From Emiliania huxleyi CCMP1516 (Eukaryota; Haptophyta; Isochrysidales; Noelaerhabdaceae): DNA of 64,000 nucleotides. The DNA lies in contig NW_005199702.1 in assembly GCF_000372725.1 (NCBI RefSeq), positions 64,630 to 128,629 on the forward strand, given 5' to 3'. Positions 39,862 through 50,533 of this stretch are shown here, in pieces (the stretch's first letter is position 1; each line of letters opens with the position of its first letter). The notes beneath the pieces were generated by a model, which had not been told where the DNA came from, did no database searches, and saw nothing but the letters and a program-made list of their open reading frames with translations. A program made the position numbers and the translations under genes.

Positions 39862-41628
39862 TTATAGAAAAACTCTTCCATGTGGTATGCCGCGCGCCTC
39901 GCGTGGAACATCTCGTGAGAGCGCAATGCGCCGCGTCACCTCGGACTCCTCGCGCGTCGCGGGCTTTGGGTTTGGCCCGAGCACCGCGCCGGCGCCGCAC
40001 GAGCCAGCCTTCTCCGCCCCGCTGGTCGGGAGTGGCAGCGCTTGCGCCAAGGCGAGGAAGGCTGTGAGGCCGCACACATAGATCGCGGCTCCGGTGCTGA
40101 AGACGCGCACCGGCCGGCGGCGGCCGTTGGCGCGGCGGCGAGGACGCGGCCGGTGACGACGTTGGCCGCGATGCCGGGCACGGTTCCGACCGTGTTGACG
40201 ACGCCCCACATCTGAGCGGTGGTCGCCGCGTCGCCGCCCGCCAGGTCGAGGATGTTTGCCGCGTAGCCTGCGTGCGACCAGGAGGAGGCGGCGATGGCGG
40301 CGGCGAGCAGCGCCGTCGCGCCGCCGGCCGACGTGCTCCCGCAGAGGAGGAGGAAGCAGCCGCACGGCACCAGCATTGCCACCGCCTGCATGCTTTTGCG
40401 CGCGTGCAGCAGCCTGAGCCGGCAGCGCGAGAGCAGCACCTCGTCCGCCACCCACCCGCCGACGTTGTCCGCCACGATGGCGACGGCGTACGGCGTGCTG
40501 AAGAGGGTCGAACCGTCTGCGAGCGTCGCGCCTGCGGGGTTTCAACGCGGGGAGCCTGCGGCGGGCGGCGGGAGGGGAGCAGCCCGCGAGGCCGTGGCCG
40601 TGGCGCCGAGCGAGGTGAGGTACTTTGGCAGCCAGGAGAGGAGGGGGTACGCGCCCCAGTTGTTTGCGAAATGCGCCGCGCACACGGCGAGGAAAGCGGG
40701 GTGCGCGAGGAAGGCGGGGCGGGCGCAGCGCGGCGCAGAGGCGCTGCAGCGCGGGCTCCCCGACCCGTCAACAGCAGAGATGAGGCCCAGCTCCTCCCCT
40801 GCCGCGCCTTTTCCGGCGGAGGCGCCTGGTGATGAGGCCGGGGCGAGGGCGGCGAAGACGAGGCACCAGACAAAGCCGAGCCATCCCCTAGGGAGAGGGG
40901 CGCGGAGGGCGGTTGGCACCCTCCGCCACCCTGCGGGGGCGCGCGGCGGCGCCAGAGCAGGAAGATGGAGGGCCACCACCACTCCGCCAGCGGCGAGCAG
41001 GAGAGGGCGCAGATGGTCCCCACAAACTGGCCGCTGAAGATGAAGGAGAGGGCGCGCGCCCGGCCGTGCAGAGGGACCCACGCAGCGAGGAGCGCGTTGC
41101 AGCACGGGATCTGGACGCCCTCGGCGAGGCCGACGACGACGCGCGCCTAGACTAGATTGACCGTCCTCCAACCGTCAGGCGCCGCGAATGACGTACTGGC
41201 GGAGGGCGCAGTGCGCGCCGCGAGGGCGGCGTTGATGGACTGGCGTGCGGCCCACGGCGTGAGAACTGTTGCCGCAGACCAGACTACTGTACCGACCAGC
41301 AGCACTCGCTTGGCTCCAAAGCGAGCGGCGGCGAGGCCGGCCGGGATCTGCGTGAGGACATATCCGCAGAAGAATGACGCGAGGAGCGTGCCGGTGCTCG
41401 CCTCGCCCCAGCCGAACTCGCGGCTCATCGCGATGACAGCCACCGAGAGGTTTGTCCTGTCTGCGTAGCCGAGCATGTTGTTGAGGAAGAGGAGCGGCAG
41501 CAGCGCCTCTGCCTCCGCGAGCCCGCTGGGGGTCTTCCTCTTCCTCTCTGCGCGCCGCCACTTCGGCTCCGCGGAGTGGTCGCGTGCGCGTTCGCCGCCT
41601 CGCTCACAGCTCGACGAGGGTCCCGACG
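39862..41628 (-). CDS. Major facilitator transporter, SLC17/anion:cation symporter type
   Basis: Exons on the minus strand: one ending at 41219, then 40953-41146, 40607-40887 and 40531 down to 39862. Transmembrane segments and family motifs are clear: LPLLFLNNMLGYADRTNLSV, LLASFFCGYVLTQIPAGL, FGAKRVLLVGTVVWS, RVVVGLAEGVQIPC, FIFSGQFVGTICAL, FANNWGAYPLLSWLPKYL, VAIVADNVGGWVADEVL, GVVNTVGTVPGIAANVVTG. The pattern fits the SLC17 and plant/algal ANTR phosphate-anion carriers. The introns at 41147-41218, 40888-40952 and 40532-40606 start GC. A frame change near 40115, between NVVTGRVL and VRVFSTGAAIYV, is probably a single-base assembly error. The true N-terminus is uncertain: an acceptor (GCTCTGCAG) at about 41629 suggests an upstream exon. 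Confidence 0.8.
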
Positions 41629-41629
41629 A

Positions 41630-42689
41630 CACCTGCAGAGCGCGGGGGGCGGCCGACACCCACGCGCTCAATTACTGGCAGGAGGCGTATGAAGCGGAAA
41701 CGATGGAGGCGCTCGCCGAGTTCGGCGATTGAGCGCTCTCCCGGCTGCGCGCATGACCGCGGTGCGGCCTGAACGACAAGGACTCATCTTCGTTCGGGCA
41801 AGCAAGGCGCGGGCGTCGGTCGGTGCAACGTCGCCGCCGCCCCGCCGCCGCCGACGCCCTGGACACAGCCTTTCGAGTGGATCGGCGTCTTCGATACCAG
41901 CGCCGACACGACGCACACCTGCCTCGCTGCCTGGGCCCTGCCCCTGGCTGGCGCAGAAGGTCAACGGCAAATACGCCGACCCGACGATGAAGCTCGTGAT
42001 GATCGCGACCCACACGCCGACGGCGGCGACGATGGAATCGCTCGAGGGCGATGCTGCGGTCCTGATCGAAGGCAATAGGAATTGCACAGACGTCTCCCCG
42101 GACGCGGCGCTGACCCTGACGCCGACGACATCGGGAGTGTGCTACCATCTCATGTTCGATTCAGCCAGCGAGGACTCGACGTTCACGCTGAACACCGCGG
42201 GCGTGGCCGGCATCGTGTTTGCCGCTGAGCACTTGCCGAGCCTCGTTGTCGGGGCCTGCGCGGAGGCGTCGGACGACCTGCACCACAGCTGTTCGACTGT
42301 GTGGTGGAGTCGGCATCCAAGCAGCACTGGAGGCGGATCGGCGCGCGTAGCGCGAAGGAGGCGCGGACCGGTCCTGCTTCGCTACGACGCTCCGGCGGGC
42401 GTGGGGCGTGCACTTTGCGCGCGAGTTCGCGCGGCACCGCTCCGACGCGTGGTGTTCGTGGGGGCCCCGCGGCGACAGCCGGGCAGGCCTCTCGCGACGG
42501 CCGATGGCAACTGGCCGGCGCTGTCGGCGGGCGAGTTTGCGGCGCACGCGCTGCGCGTAGGCGGCGCGTGGGCGGGTGGCCCGCCCGGCCGTCGGTGAGC
42601 ACCGGACGCGAGGGTCTGTCGGCTCTAGAGCTCACACTAGAGGCCGTCATCGCATTCGCCTTCCTGGGACCCAGCGCTGACTTCTGACT
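41630..42689 (+). other. Region with unassigned protein-like open frames
   Basis: An open frame from about 41956 reads QKVNGKYADPTMKLVMIATH, SLEGDAAVLIEGNRNCTDVS and GVCYHLMFDSASEDSTFTLN, which looks like a real beta-rich, possibly extracellular protein with paired cysteines. The preceding exon may be PFEWIGVFDTSADTTHTCLA in another frame (41870-41935). I could not fix splice sites or a start, and the family is not recognised. Confidence 0.35.
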
Positions 42690-42724
42690 GTCGTTGCTGT
42701 CTCTCCCTTCTCGACTGTCTGTGC

Positions 42725-43495
42725 TTGTGCGTCTTGGGTCCGGGGTTGTGTTTTTGTGCGAACCCTCAGACGACTTTTCATCTCAACGAGGGGCACGTCA
42801 CCGACATGTGTGAGATCGGCGGGGACCTGCAGTCCCAGCGTGATGTCCACTACGAAGTCAAGGTGCCTAGCGCCCTCACAAAGACGAGGCAAGCTGGGCA
42901 GGGCTCGGCGGCACACGGCGGATGCTGTGCGTCACTGGGCCACAAGTTTGGTTTCGGCAATTCGGCAGCACCCTCGACCAAACCTTGCTCAAGGTTCTTG
43001 GGTGCAAAGAGCGCGGCCACAAGTCACAGGGCCCGCTCGTCCATGCGACCGGCAAAGGCTGGGTCAAAGATCACAAGGGACAGTACTACGACGCGCTCCA
43101 TGTCAAGAACGGAATCGTCAAAATTTGTCTCGTCGAAAGCCAGGGCGGCATCGCGCCGCCTATACCAAGAGAATCATCTTCAACTTCGCCAAAGAGGTCG
43201 GCAGCCCGAGCGCCGTCGACCGCACCGACTACGGCACAGCCTCCGGCAGCGCCCGGGGCTTCGTCCAGCACCACTCGCAACAGCTCTCGCGCGCCGCCGT
43301 CTGTGGCGACGCGCAGAACATCAACAACGCTGCTCGCAACATGCGTGTCGCGCACTCATTCATGACCGGTCTCAATGCCCCACCCCCCTGCGCGCGGGCC
43401 TTCTAGGCCCGCGGGTAGTCTCCCCCCATCCCCAGGGCCTCCAGGGCTCGCACCTCAACCTCTCACAGACCAGCGCATAGCGCCATAGGACGTAT
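42725..43495 (+). mobile_element. Repeat-family ORF and 3' end (decayed)
   Basis: Protein-like signal runs through several frames: HVTDMCEIGGDLQSQRDVHY, then HKSQGPLVHATGKGWVKDHK, YYDALHVKNGIVKICLVESQ, and finally KRIIFNFAKEVGSPSAVDRT, ARNMRVAHSFMTGLNAPPPC and the stop at 43404. Frame changes near 42920 and 43160 show decay. Pieces of it recur at 9.15 kb, in both arms of the palindrome at 35.6-36.2 kb, and the trailing sequence CCATAGGACGTATTTTCTTC recurs at 9130. It is therefore a dispersed family; no transposase motif is recognised, so the mechanism is unknown. Confidence 0.6.
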
Positions 43496-43604
43496 TTTCT
43501 TCTCATAACAAGGCTGTGAACAAGACGCCGCGCGCCTGCGCGCAACGTCGCTACCCCTCTCCCTTCCCCCTCCTCTTCCCTCCCTTGAAGAAGGCAGACA
43601 GCGC

Positions 43605-44726
43605 ATGGCGAGCGACTCGCCGCCACCGCGCGCCGCATGCGCGCCGCGCGCCACGCTGCTTGCGGCCGCGGTGGGGTTGTTGTCGATCGCGGCCGCATCC
43701 TCGTTGAAATCGCTGCTCGATCAGGACGATCACACGCTGAGGCCGCAGCCGGGCACGAAAATCCCGAAAGCCGCGTTCATGGTCAATGTCAAGTGGCTCG
43801 AGCGCTGGGCGAGGGACGCGTGGCGCGAGAGCGGGCTCGAGCGCACGGACGCGGCGGCCGCCGCACTCGCTGCGACTTTTTCGCGCTCCAAGAAGCTCAC
43901 TCCGGACGCCGATCTCGCGCGCTTCCTCGAGGCGTCGGCGGCGACGAGCGCGAGCCGGCGCGGACGCGTGCTCACGCGCCTCAAGTGGGCGGCGTTCTAT
44001 GCGCTCCAGCTTCACCTCGGCTGGAGCCGCACGGACGCGAGTGGCTTCCTCCGCCTCCAGACCCTCTACGTCGCGTCCGAGGAGCAGTTCCGCGCGCTCC
44101 TCGAACACGCCGTGCTGCAGGCCGGCCTCGCCGACGCCGCCGCCGGCGCGCCGGCGCGCTCGCTCCTCGACATCGGCGCGGGCACGGGCACCGAGACAGC
44201 GAAGCTCGCGGCCGCACTCGGCGTCGCACCCAATGGCGTGACGGCGCTCGAGAGCTCGTGGGCGCTGCGGCGCGCGCTCCGCGCGCGTGGCTTCCGCGCG
44301 GCCGCCGCGCTCGACGAGCTGCGCGGTGCGCCGCCGTTTACGGCCGCGGCGCTGCTCAACGTGCTCGACCGGTGCGACGAGCCGTTGGCTGTCGTCGACG
44401 CGGCGGTCGCGGCGGTCGCGCCGGGCGGCGTGCTCGTGCTCGCAACCGTCCTCCCGTTCAGCGCCAAGGTGTTTGAGGGGCGCATCGGCGGGCGGAACGC
44501 GGCGCGCAAGCCGCGCGAGCCGCTCGAGTTCGCGGGGGGCGCGTGGCCCGCGAAAGCGCCGGCGTTCGAGCAGGGCGCCGTGGCGTTTCTCGATGCGCTC
44601 GTGCATCGCCATCCGCAGCTCGAGCTCGCGAGTTGGACGCGCCTTCCCTACGTCTCGTCGGGCGGCGTCATCAAGACGCACACCTACATCGACATGGCGC
44701 TGATGGCGTTTCGCGTCAAAATTTGA
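43605..44726 (+). CDS. METTL9/DREV-like methyltransferase
   Basis: 373 residues, no intron. A hydrophobic N-terminal segment (ATLLAAAVGLLSIAAASSL) is a signal or anchor, as in METTL9. Then come FLRLQTLYVASEEQFRALL, the SAM-binding motif I at 186-197 (SLLDIGAGTGTET), TAAALLNVLDRCDEPLAVV, GGVLVLATVLPFSAKV and near the end LELASWTRLPYVSSG and YIDMALMAFRV. The LLNVLDRCD and TRLPY blocks are distinctive for the DREV family. Human METTL9 methylates His N1 in HxH motifs; whether that specificity holds here is inference. Confidence 0.88.
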   Translation: MASDSPPPRAACAPRATLLAAAVGLLSIAAASSLKSLLDQDDHTLRPQPGTKIPKAAFMVNVKWLERWARDAWRESGLERTDAAAAALAATFSRSKKLTPDADLARFLEASAATSASRRGRVLTRLKWAAFYALQLHLGWSRTDASGFLRLQTLYVASEEQFRALLEHAVLQAGLADAAAGAPARSLLDIGAGTGTETAKLAAALGVAPNGVTALESSWALRRALRARGFRAAAALDELRGAPPFTAAALLNVLDRCDEPLAVVDAAVAAVAPGGVLVLATVLPFSAKVFEGRIGGRNAARKPREPLEFAGGAWPAKAPAFEQGAVAFLDALVHRHPQLELASWTRLPYVSSGGVIKTHTYIDMALMAFRVKI

Positions 44727-45414
44727 CACCAGGCGGCATTTGAAATAATAGCTGTGTCGGAGGGTCGCTGTCCACATGACTCAAAGGGTGTGGATGCTGG
44801 GTTGACGGAATCAGGGGGGACGCGACCCACTTCGCCACAGACGGTCCCGCGCCTCGCCGCTAAGACGGGTATACGACCGCGGCTCGTGTGCGTGTACCCG
44901 TCTTTGTCCGGAGTGAATTACTCCAACGCGCTCGTCGGTGGCGGCTTCCCCCAACTGCGCAACGCTCGGCGAACCTCGACAGCGCCTTCGGTGGCATGCA
45001 GCTCTTTGCGACAGAAGCCTGGAGAGCAGCTCCTCTGCTGCTCACACACTCTGCACAGTTGACACAGCCTACTGTGCGGCTGCCACAGCTGTGACAGCGA
45101 TGGGCTCACCCTCACTGGCCCTAAGTCACTTGTGCTGCGGCTTGTGTGAGCGACACTGCTCGGCGACTGCCGGCACACTGTGAGACCATGGGTGTGAGGT
45201 CAAACCACGCTACCAGCGCTTGGTCACATCGGCCCCGAGGTCAGATCCATCTACTCTGTTGATGACAAGACTTGTCTACCGGCTGGAGCCGAGCAGGAGG
45301 GCCCAGCGCACAACCCCCTGGTCAACTCACCCTCCACGCCCCGTATGGGATGATGACATACGCGCGACAAGATGTATAGGCTATAGCCGCTACTTGGCAG
45401 TGTCGCACCATTGG
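44727..45414. other. Intergenic region
   Basis: No gene, RNA or convincing repeat recognised between the METTL9-like gene and the MITE. Confidence 0.3.
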
Positions 45415-45872
45415 GAGACTGCTTGGGCTCAACCAGGTTTGCCTCTCGCACCCCGTCTGTTTTCCTTTCCTTTTTTCTCTACAGCACCCTCTCTTTTCCT
45501 CTCTATTTTCCCGGGAAAACTGCGTGGAAATCGTCAAATTTTTGGCTCTGAGCCGAGTCTGAGGCTGGTTTGGGCCCAAAATCAGCCAAATTTTAGGCCA
45601 AATCGGCAAAATGCCGGGAATTTCGCGGAGAACCCGTGTATACCTGGAAATTACCCTGCGACCGCCTGGGTATTTTGTCGATTTCCTCAATTTTGCCTCA
45701 GATTTTGCCCCAGACCAGCTCTCAGACTCAGGGAAACTCGCGAGTTTCCAGAATGGAGCACCAAACACCCTCTGTTTTCCCTGGAAATTTCCGGAAACGC
45801 AAAGTGCCGTGGGGACCCTCTGTTTTCCTTTTTGTTTTGTTCCGGAAAACCTGGTTGAGCCCAAGAGACTGC
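45415..45872. mobile_element. MITE with 18-bp terminal inverted repeats and 8-bp target duplication
   Basis: Terminal repeats TTGGGCTCAACCAGGTTT (45423-45440) and its exact complement (45847-45864) bound 442 bp. The 8-mer GAGACTGC occurs immediately outside on both sides (45415-45422 and 45865-45872), a perfect target-site duplication. Eight-base duplications are typical of hAT and a few other superfamilies. The interior is AT-richer than the surroundings, with several CCCTCTGTTTTCC and GGGAAAACTGCG-type subrepeats, and has no transposase. Confidence 0.92.
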
Positions 45873-47146
45873 CGAGTCGCCAAACGCTGCGGGGCAGGTC
45901 CGCGCCATCCAAAAGTACTTGCACGCCCACCCCGACCTCCCTGACGCCGCGCGGCGCTCGGTGGGTCAGCATTGACTCCATCCAGCGGCCCCTCACATCC
46001 CGGAGAGACGGCGGCGGACCGGCCAGTCAGGGGGCGGATCAGTCCCGTATAGGAGCGGGCCCAGCCGCGCGGAGAAGACCACGGAGCTCGAAACACGTCG
46101 CCGCGGCCGGCCGTTTCGCAAGCCTGAGCGGGTCGCCAGCCAGACAGACACCCGCGAGACCGCCAGCAGCTAGGAAGGAGCTAGAGCGCCGTCGTAGCCG
46201 CAGTTCTCAAGAGACGAGCCTCTCTCAAAAAGCACACGGCACGACGAGCGCGGTGACTGCACACAGAAGCCAAAAGCCCGTCAACGCGCCAAAAAGAAAG
46301 ACAAATTTTTGGGAGCGGCGCTTGCAGACTTGAACGGGGGAGGACGCCTCACAGGCGGCTGCTTGAAGAGCCAGTCAGCTTGAAGCAAGCGCGCGCCTCT
46401 TTCTTTTTCTCCCCGCTCGCGGTGCTCGTTGGTTAAAGTTCAGGCAGCTAAGGAAAATAAAAAAAGAAATCGGACGGCAGCCGCCATTCGAAATCAATCC
46501 ACAACCATATTTTTTGCGAGAGCGCCTTCGAGCTTCGTTGGGCTAGTGCCATTTCACTCTGACACGCTAATCTTGAAGTTGAAAACGTCTCCAACGGAGC
46601 TCCGTGTTGCTTCCAGCGCCCTCCCCCGCGCTCCCTGCGGCCATGGCCGATGCTCCTAGGAAGAGAGGTCATCTGGCTACCGCGAGAGCGACCCAACTCG
46701 TCGACATCGTCCGATGATGGTGCCGCAAAGTCAGCCTTCGTCGATCAGGCCGCTGTCTCGATCGCCGACCTCGCTGCTGGAAGATGAGTGGGAAGTGGAG
46801 TGTCGTCGCAGGTCTCGTTGTGCGTTTGGGGCGAGGCGCGCCGCGGTCGTCGTCGCTGATGGAATATGGCGGCGGCGGCGGCGGCTCGCCCTTCCCTCCG
46901 GCCGCAATTCCGATCCCGCCGCGCTCGCGGGAGGTGGCGCGCATACACACACCTTACCCCTTTCTCCTCAACGGCTATCCGTGCTTGCTGTGCCCCTGCG
47001 TGGTGTGTTTCAAGCTCTTGCAACCCAAGGTGATAGAGGGCAAAAAGATCGATTGCGCTGTTGCCGATCCGCACCTACCTATAGGCTCTTGGGTGGCGCG
47101 CCCCAGCTCTTCACAACCAACCTGGTTCAAACAAACAGGCCCGGCC
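45873..47146. other. Upstream region of the F-BAR gene
   Basis: No separate gene recognised. An in-frame extension of the F-BAR protein begins at 46784 (MSGKWSVVAGLVVRLGRG) but has the look of non-coding leader; an AT-rich patch, GGAAAATAAAAAAAGAAATC, is at 46452. The leader may contain a 5' intron. Confidence 0.35.
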
Positions 47147-50100
47147 ATGACCGAAAGCGCGCTCTCTCTTGTCCTCTCCGCCCCCTCCTCGACGACCTGG
47201 GAGCTCGACGGCGCGGTGCCGTTCCAGCCCGACGTCAGCCCGCCTGGCCCGCGCTGCGGATCCCAGCCGGACGCGGCCGACGGCTTTTCGGCGAGGGTGT
47301 GGCAGGAGAGGCTGCCGCACGGGTACAGCGTAGCGCGCGCGGCGGCGGCGTCCGAGTACGACGGGGACGTGCTCGAGCTCTTCCGCGAGTGGGCGCGCCT
47401 GTGCGACGAGCACGCGCGCGCGCTCTCTCGGCTGCGCGAGCGGCTCGCGAGGCCCGGCGAGGCTGGCAACGCCGGCGGCGGGTGGGGCCTGAAGTCGGCC
47501 GCGCGGCCGCTGCGCCGCGACCTGCCCTACGCCTCGGCGAACGAGGCGTGGCACGCCGTCCACTCGGCGCTGGCGGCGCAGGCGGGCACGCACCGCGCGG
47601 CGGCCGACGAGATGAAGCGGCTGATCGTCGCACCGCTCAAGGAGGCGACGGCGGCGGCGGTGGCCGAGCGGGAGGGGCTGCTCCGCCCGCTGGACAGGCG
47701 GCTCGCGCAAGTCCGCCGCCACCGCGCCGCCGCCGCCGACGAGGCGACCGGCCTCTCGCGCGACCTCGAGAGCTTCCACCGAGCGCACGGCCAGCCCGGC
47801 GCGAGCGGCGGAGAGCTCGCCGCGGCGGCGAAGGAGGCGGCGGCGTCGTCGACGGCCGAGTCGCTGCGCAGCCGCGCGCGCGTGGCGCGGGATGCGGTGG
47901 ATGCGGCCAACGGCGTCACCCGCCTCTTCGAGGCCGAGGTGCAGCCGCAGGCCCTCGCGCAGCTGCAGGAGCTCGAGGAGCGGCGCGTCGGCGCAGTGAG
48001 CCGCGCCCCTCCCGCGCCCCTCCTGCGCCCCGCCCTCCGCCTGCCCCTCCCCCCGTCCCCCGCTCACAGAGGCGGCCGCGAGCAGGTGCACTCCTCCCTC
48101 GCCGCCTTCTCCTCCCTCGCCGCCGCCAACCACCTCCTCACCCCCACCGAGACCGCCTCGGTCGCCGCCTCCGCCGCCGCGCTCTCTGTCCCGGCCGACA
48201 TCTGCCACTTCGCCGCCGCCGCCGCCCCCTCGTGCTCCGCCGCGGCAGACACGCGGACGCCGCCGCCCGCGGCCAGGCCTCCCTCTCACCCACGTCCGAC
48301 GCCGCGTCTCTAGGCGGACGTGCTCACGCTGCCCGCCGCCGCCGTCGCCCTCGCGCGAGCGGCGGACGCCAGCGACGCGGGCGGCGGCTTCTGGGGATGG
48401 CTGGCGCCTGTGACGCGAAGCCTCTTTGGCGGAGCGGCGCCGTCGCCGTCGGCTGCTGCGACCACTCCGCGCGCTCCCGCCGCCGCCGTTGCCGATTCCG
48501 CCACCGCCGCTCCCTCTAGCGACCCTGGCCCGGCAGCATCGCCGGCTGGGCCGGCTGCATCGCCGGATGGGCCGGCTGCATCGCCGGCTGGGCCGGCTGC
48601 GCCACCGCCGCCCTCGCTCATCGTCGGCGACGAGGACGGCGCGGAGGAGGCTGGGTGGGGCGGCGGAGGGGGTGCGCAGGGCACGGCGGCAGCGGTGGCG
48701 GTCGAGCCCGCGCTGGGCACGCCCCGCGCTCTGGGCACTCTGCCCGATCTCGAGGGGGCGGGTCTCGAGGGCCGCCGGCCGGCTAAAGCTCTTGCCGCCG
48801 TGCGCGTAGGCATCTCGCCGAGCGTGCGCCTCTGCTCCCCGACCGGCCGCTCGCCCGCGCCACGCCGCTTCGGCGCCCCCCTCGGCCGCAGCAGCCTCGG
48901 CCGCAGCAGCCTCGGCCGCAGCCGCCCTCCTCTCGAGTCGGTCGCCGGCGGGGAGGGCGAAGGCGAGTCGGCTGCAGCTGCGGGAGGGAGTGGCGCGGGC
49001 TATGCCCAGGAGGTGCTCGAGGAGATCAAGCGCTTCGACGCGACCATCCTCGAGGACATCAACGAGCTGCTCAAGGCGTCGAGCGGCGGCGTCGGCATGA
49101 CGGAGCAAGAGGCGACTTGCGCCACCGGGAGGAAGTGCGGGCAGCCGCGGCTGCAGCCGTGACAACCGCGAGCCTGTTGCGCGAACAGGTGAAGGACGCG
49201 CAGGAGGCGCTCGACGCGTCCGCCGAGGAGACACAGCAGGCGCGAGCACGCCCCGGAGGCCGAGCCGCGCCCGACGGGCTGGCAGCGCGACGGTCTCCCA
49301 CCCCCCCGTCGAGCGCGCGCAGGTGCTCGAGGAGGCGGCGCGGCCAGACGGCGACTGGTTCTACGTCGACTGCGGCGAGCAGCCCGTCGGTCCGGTCGCC
49401 CCCGACGCGCTCGCCGCGGCGGCCGTCCAGGGCGCGCGCAGTCGGGCCGCGCGGCCTCGCCGCCCTCGTGTTGTGTGCTGACCCCTCTTGCTCGCGACTA
49501 GGCGCGCTGCACCAAGAGTCGTGGGTCTTCAAGGATGGGACTGAGGCGTGGGTACCGGCGTACGACGTCCCGTGGCTCCGCCCGTCGCTGCCCGACGCGC
49601 CCGGCGCCCCTCCCGCCGCGCCGCGGCAAGACGGACCCACGCCGCCGCCCCCTTCCTCGCCGCCAGCCGCGTCGCCGTCAGCCGCATCGCCGCCAGCCGA
49701 GCCGTCGCCAGCCGCGTCGCCAAAGGCCGCGTCGCCGCCGCCGCTGCCGTCGCCGCTGGAGCCCCACGCGGACGAGAATGCGCCGCTCAACTCGCCGGCG
49801 GCGGTGGAGCGTCCCTCGCTCCTCGAGCTCGCCGCCCTCGGGGAGGCAAGCGACGCCGTCTCCTCCCTCCCCTCCTCGATCACTTGCTCGGGCCGCCGCC
49901 GGAAGCGGCGGACGGGTGCCGCCCCCACAGAAGCCGCTCGCAAACCGTCGCCTCGCGCGGAGAGACCTGACGCCTGGGCGCACCATAGGCCTCCCCCGCT
50001 GCTCCGACGGGACTGCGCCCGCTGACGGCGTCGTCGACGAAGCGGCTGCCCCAGCAGCCTCGGCGGGAACACTCTCCCCGTCGCCGCCGCCGCGGCTCGC

Positions 50101-50533
50101 CCCACCTCCGTTGGTGGCAGCCCCTCCGCCACCGCAGCCCGACTCGCGGCGGCAGTCGATCCGGCGGCAGTCGATCCGCCGCCGCTCAGCCCTCTTCCTC
50201 GACGGTCCCGCCGGCGGAAGCGGTGGCGCGGCGGCGGACGAGCCGTCGATCAAAGGCTCAAAGATGTCGTCGGCGCTCCAAGGCGCGATCCTCAGCTTCG
50301 ACCGCGAGGCGAAGCTGCACAAGGTGCGACGCCAGTCGTCCATCGACGGCGCGACGCTTGGCAAAGCGCTGCGCAAGAAAGAGCTGAAGCGCTGGGCGAC
50401 GGAACCAGCGATGGGCAACGTCGGCACGGACCACATCGCGGGCATGCTGGCCAAGGCCTTGCTGCAGCGACGCGCGCAGTCGCGGGTGTCGGTGTTCGAC
50501 TGCGACGACGATGAGGCATTCGACGAGGAGTAG
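47147..50533 (+). CDS. F-BAR, GYF and WH2-acidic multidomain protein
   Basis: Exons 47147-47995, 48086-48244, 48314-49239, 49323-49431, 49502-49845 and 49931-50533. The sum is one base short of a frame, so one base is probably missing in the assembly near 49110; about 996 residues result. The first 330 residues form an F-BAR-like coiled coil: VLELFREWARLCDEHARALS, YASANEAWHAVHSALAAQAG, DEMKRLIVAPLKEATAA. After a Pro/Ala/Ser linker comes a GYF-2-like module, GDWFYVDCGEQPVGPVAP, ESWVFKDGTEAWVPAYDV. The last 90 residues contain SSALQGAILSFDREAKLHKV, a WH2 pattern, then an amphipathic stretch (DHIAGMLAKALLQRR) and the acidic end DCDDDEAFDEE. This predicts membrane-curvature binding plus actin assembly. 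Four of five introns start GC. Confidence 0.7.
48535..48605 (+). repeat. In-frame minisatellite in the F-BAR gene
   Basis: Units of about 24 bp, GCCGGCTGGGCCGGCTGCATC and variants, encode repeats of ASPAGPA in the low-complexity linker. A further 15-bp unit (CCTCGGCCGCAGCAG) is repeated three times near 48882-48927. Confidence 0.75.
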
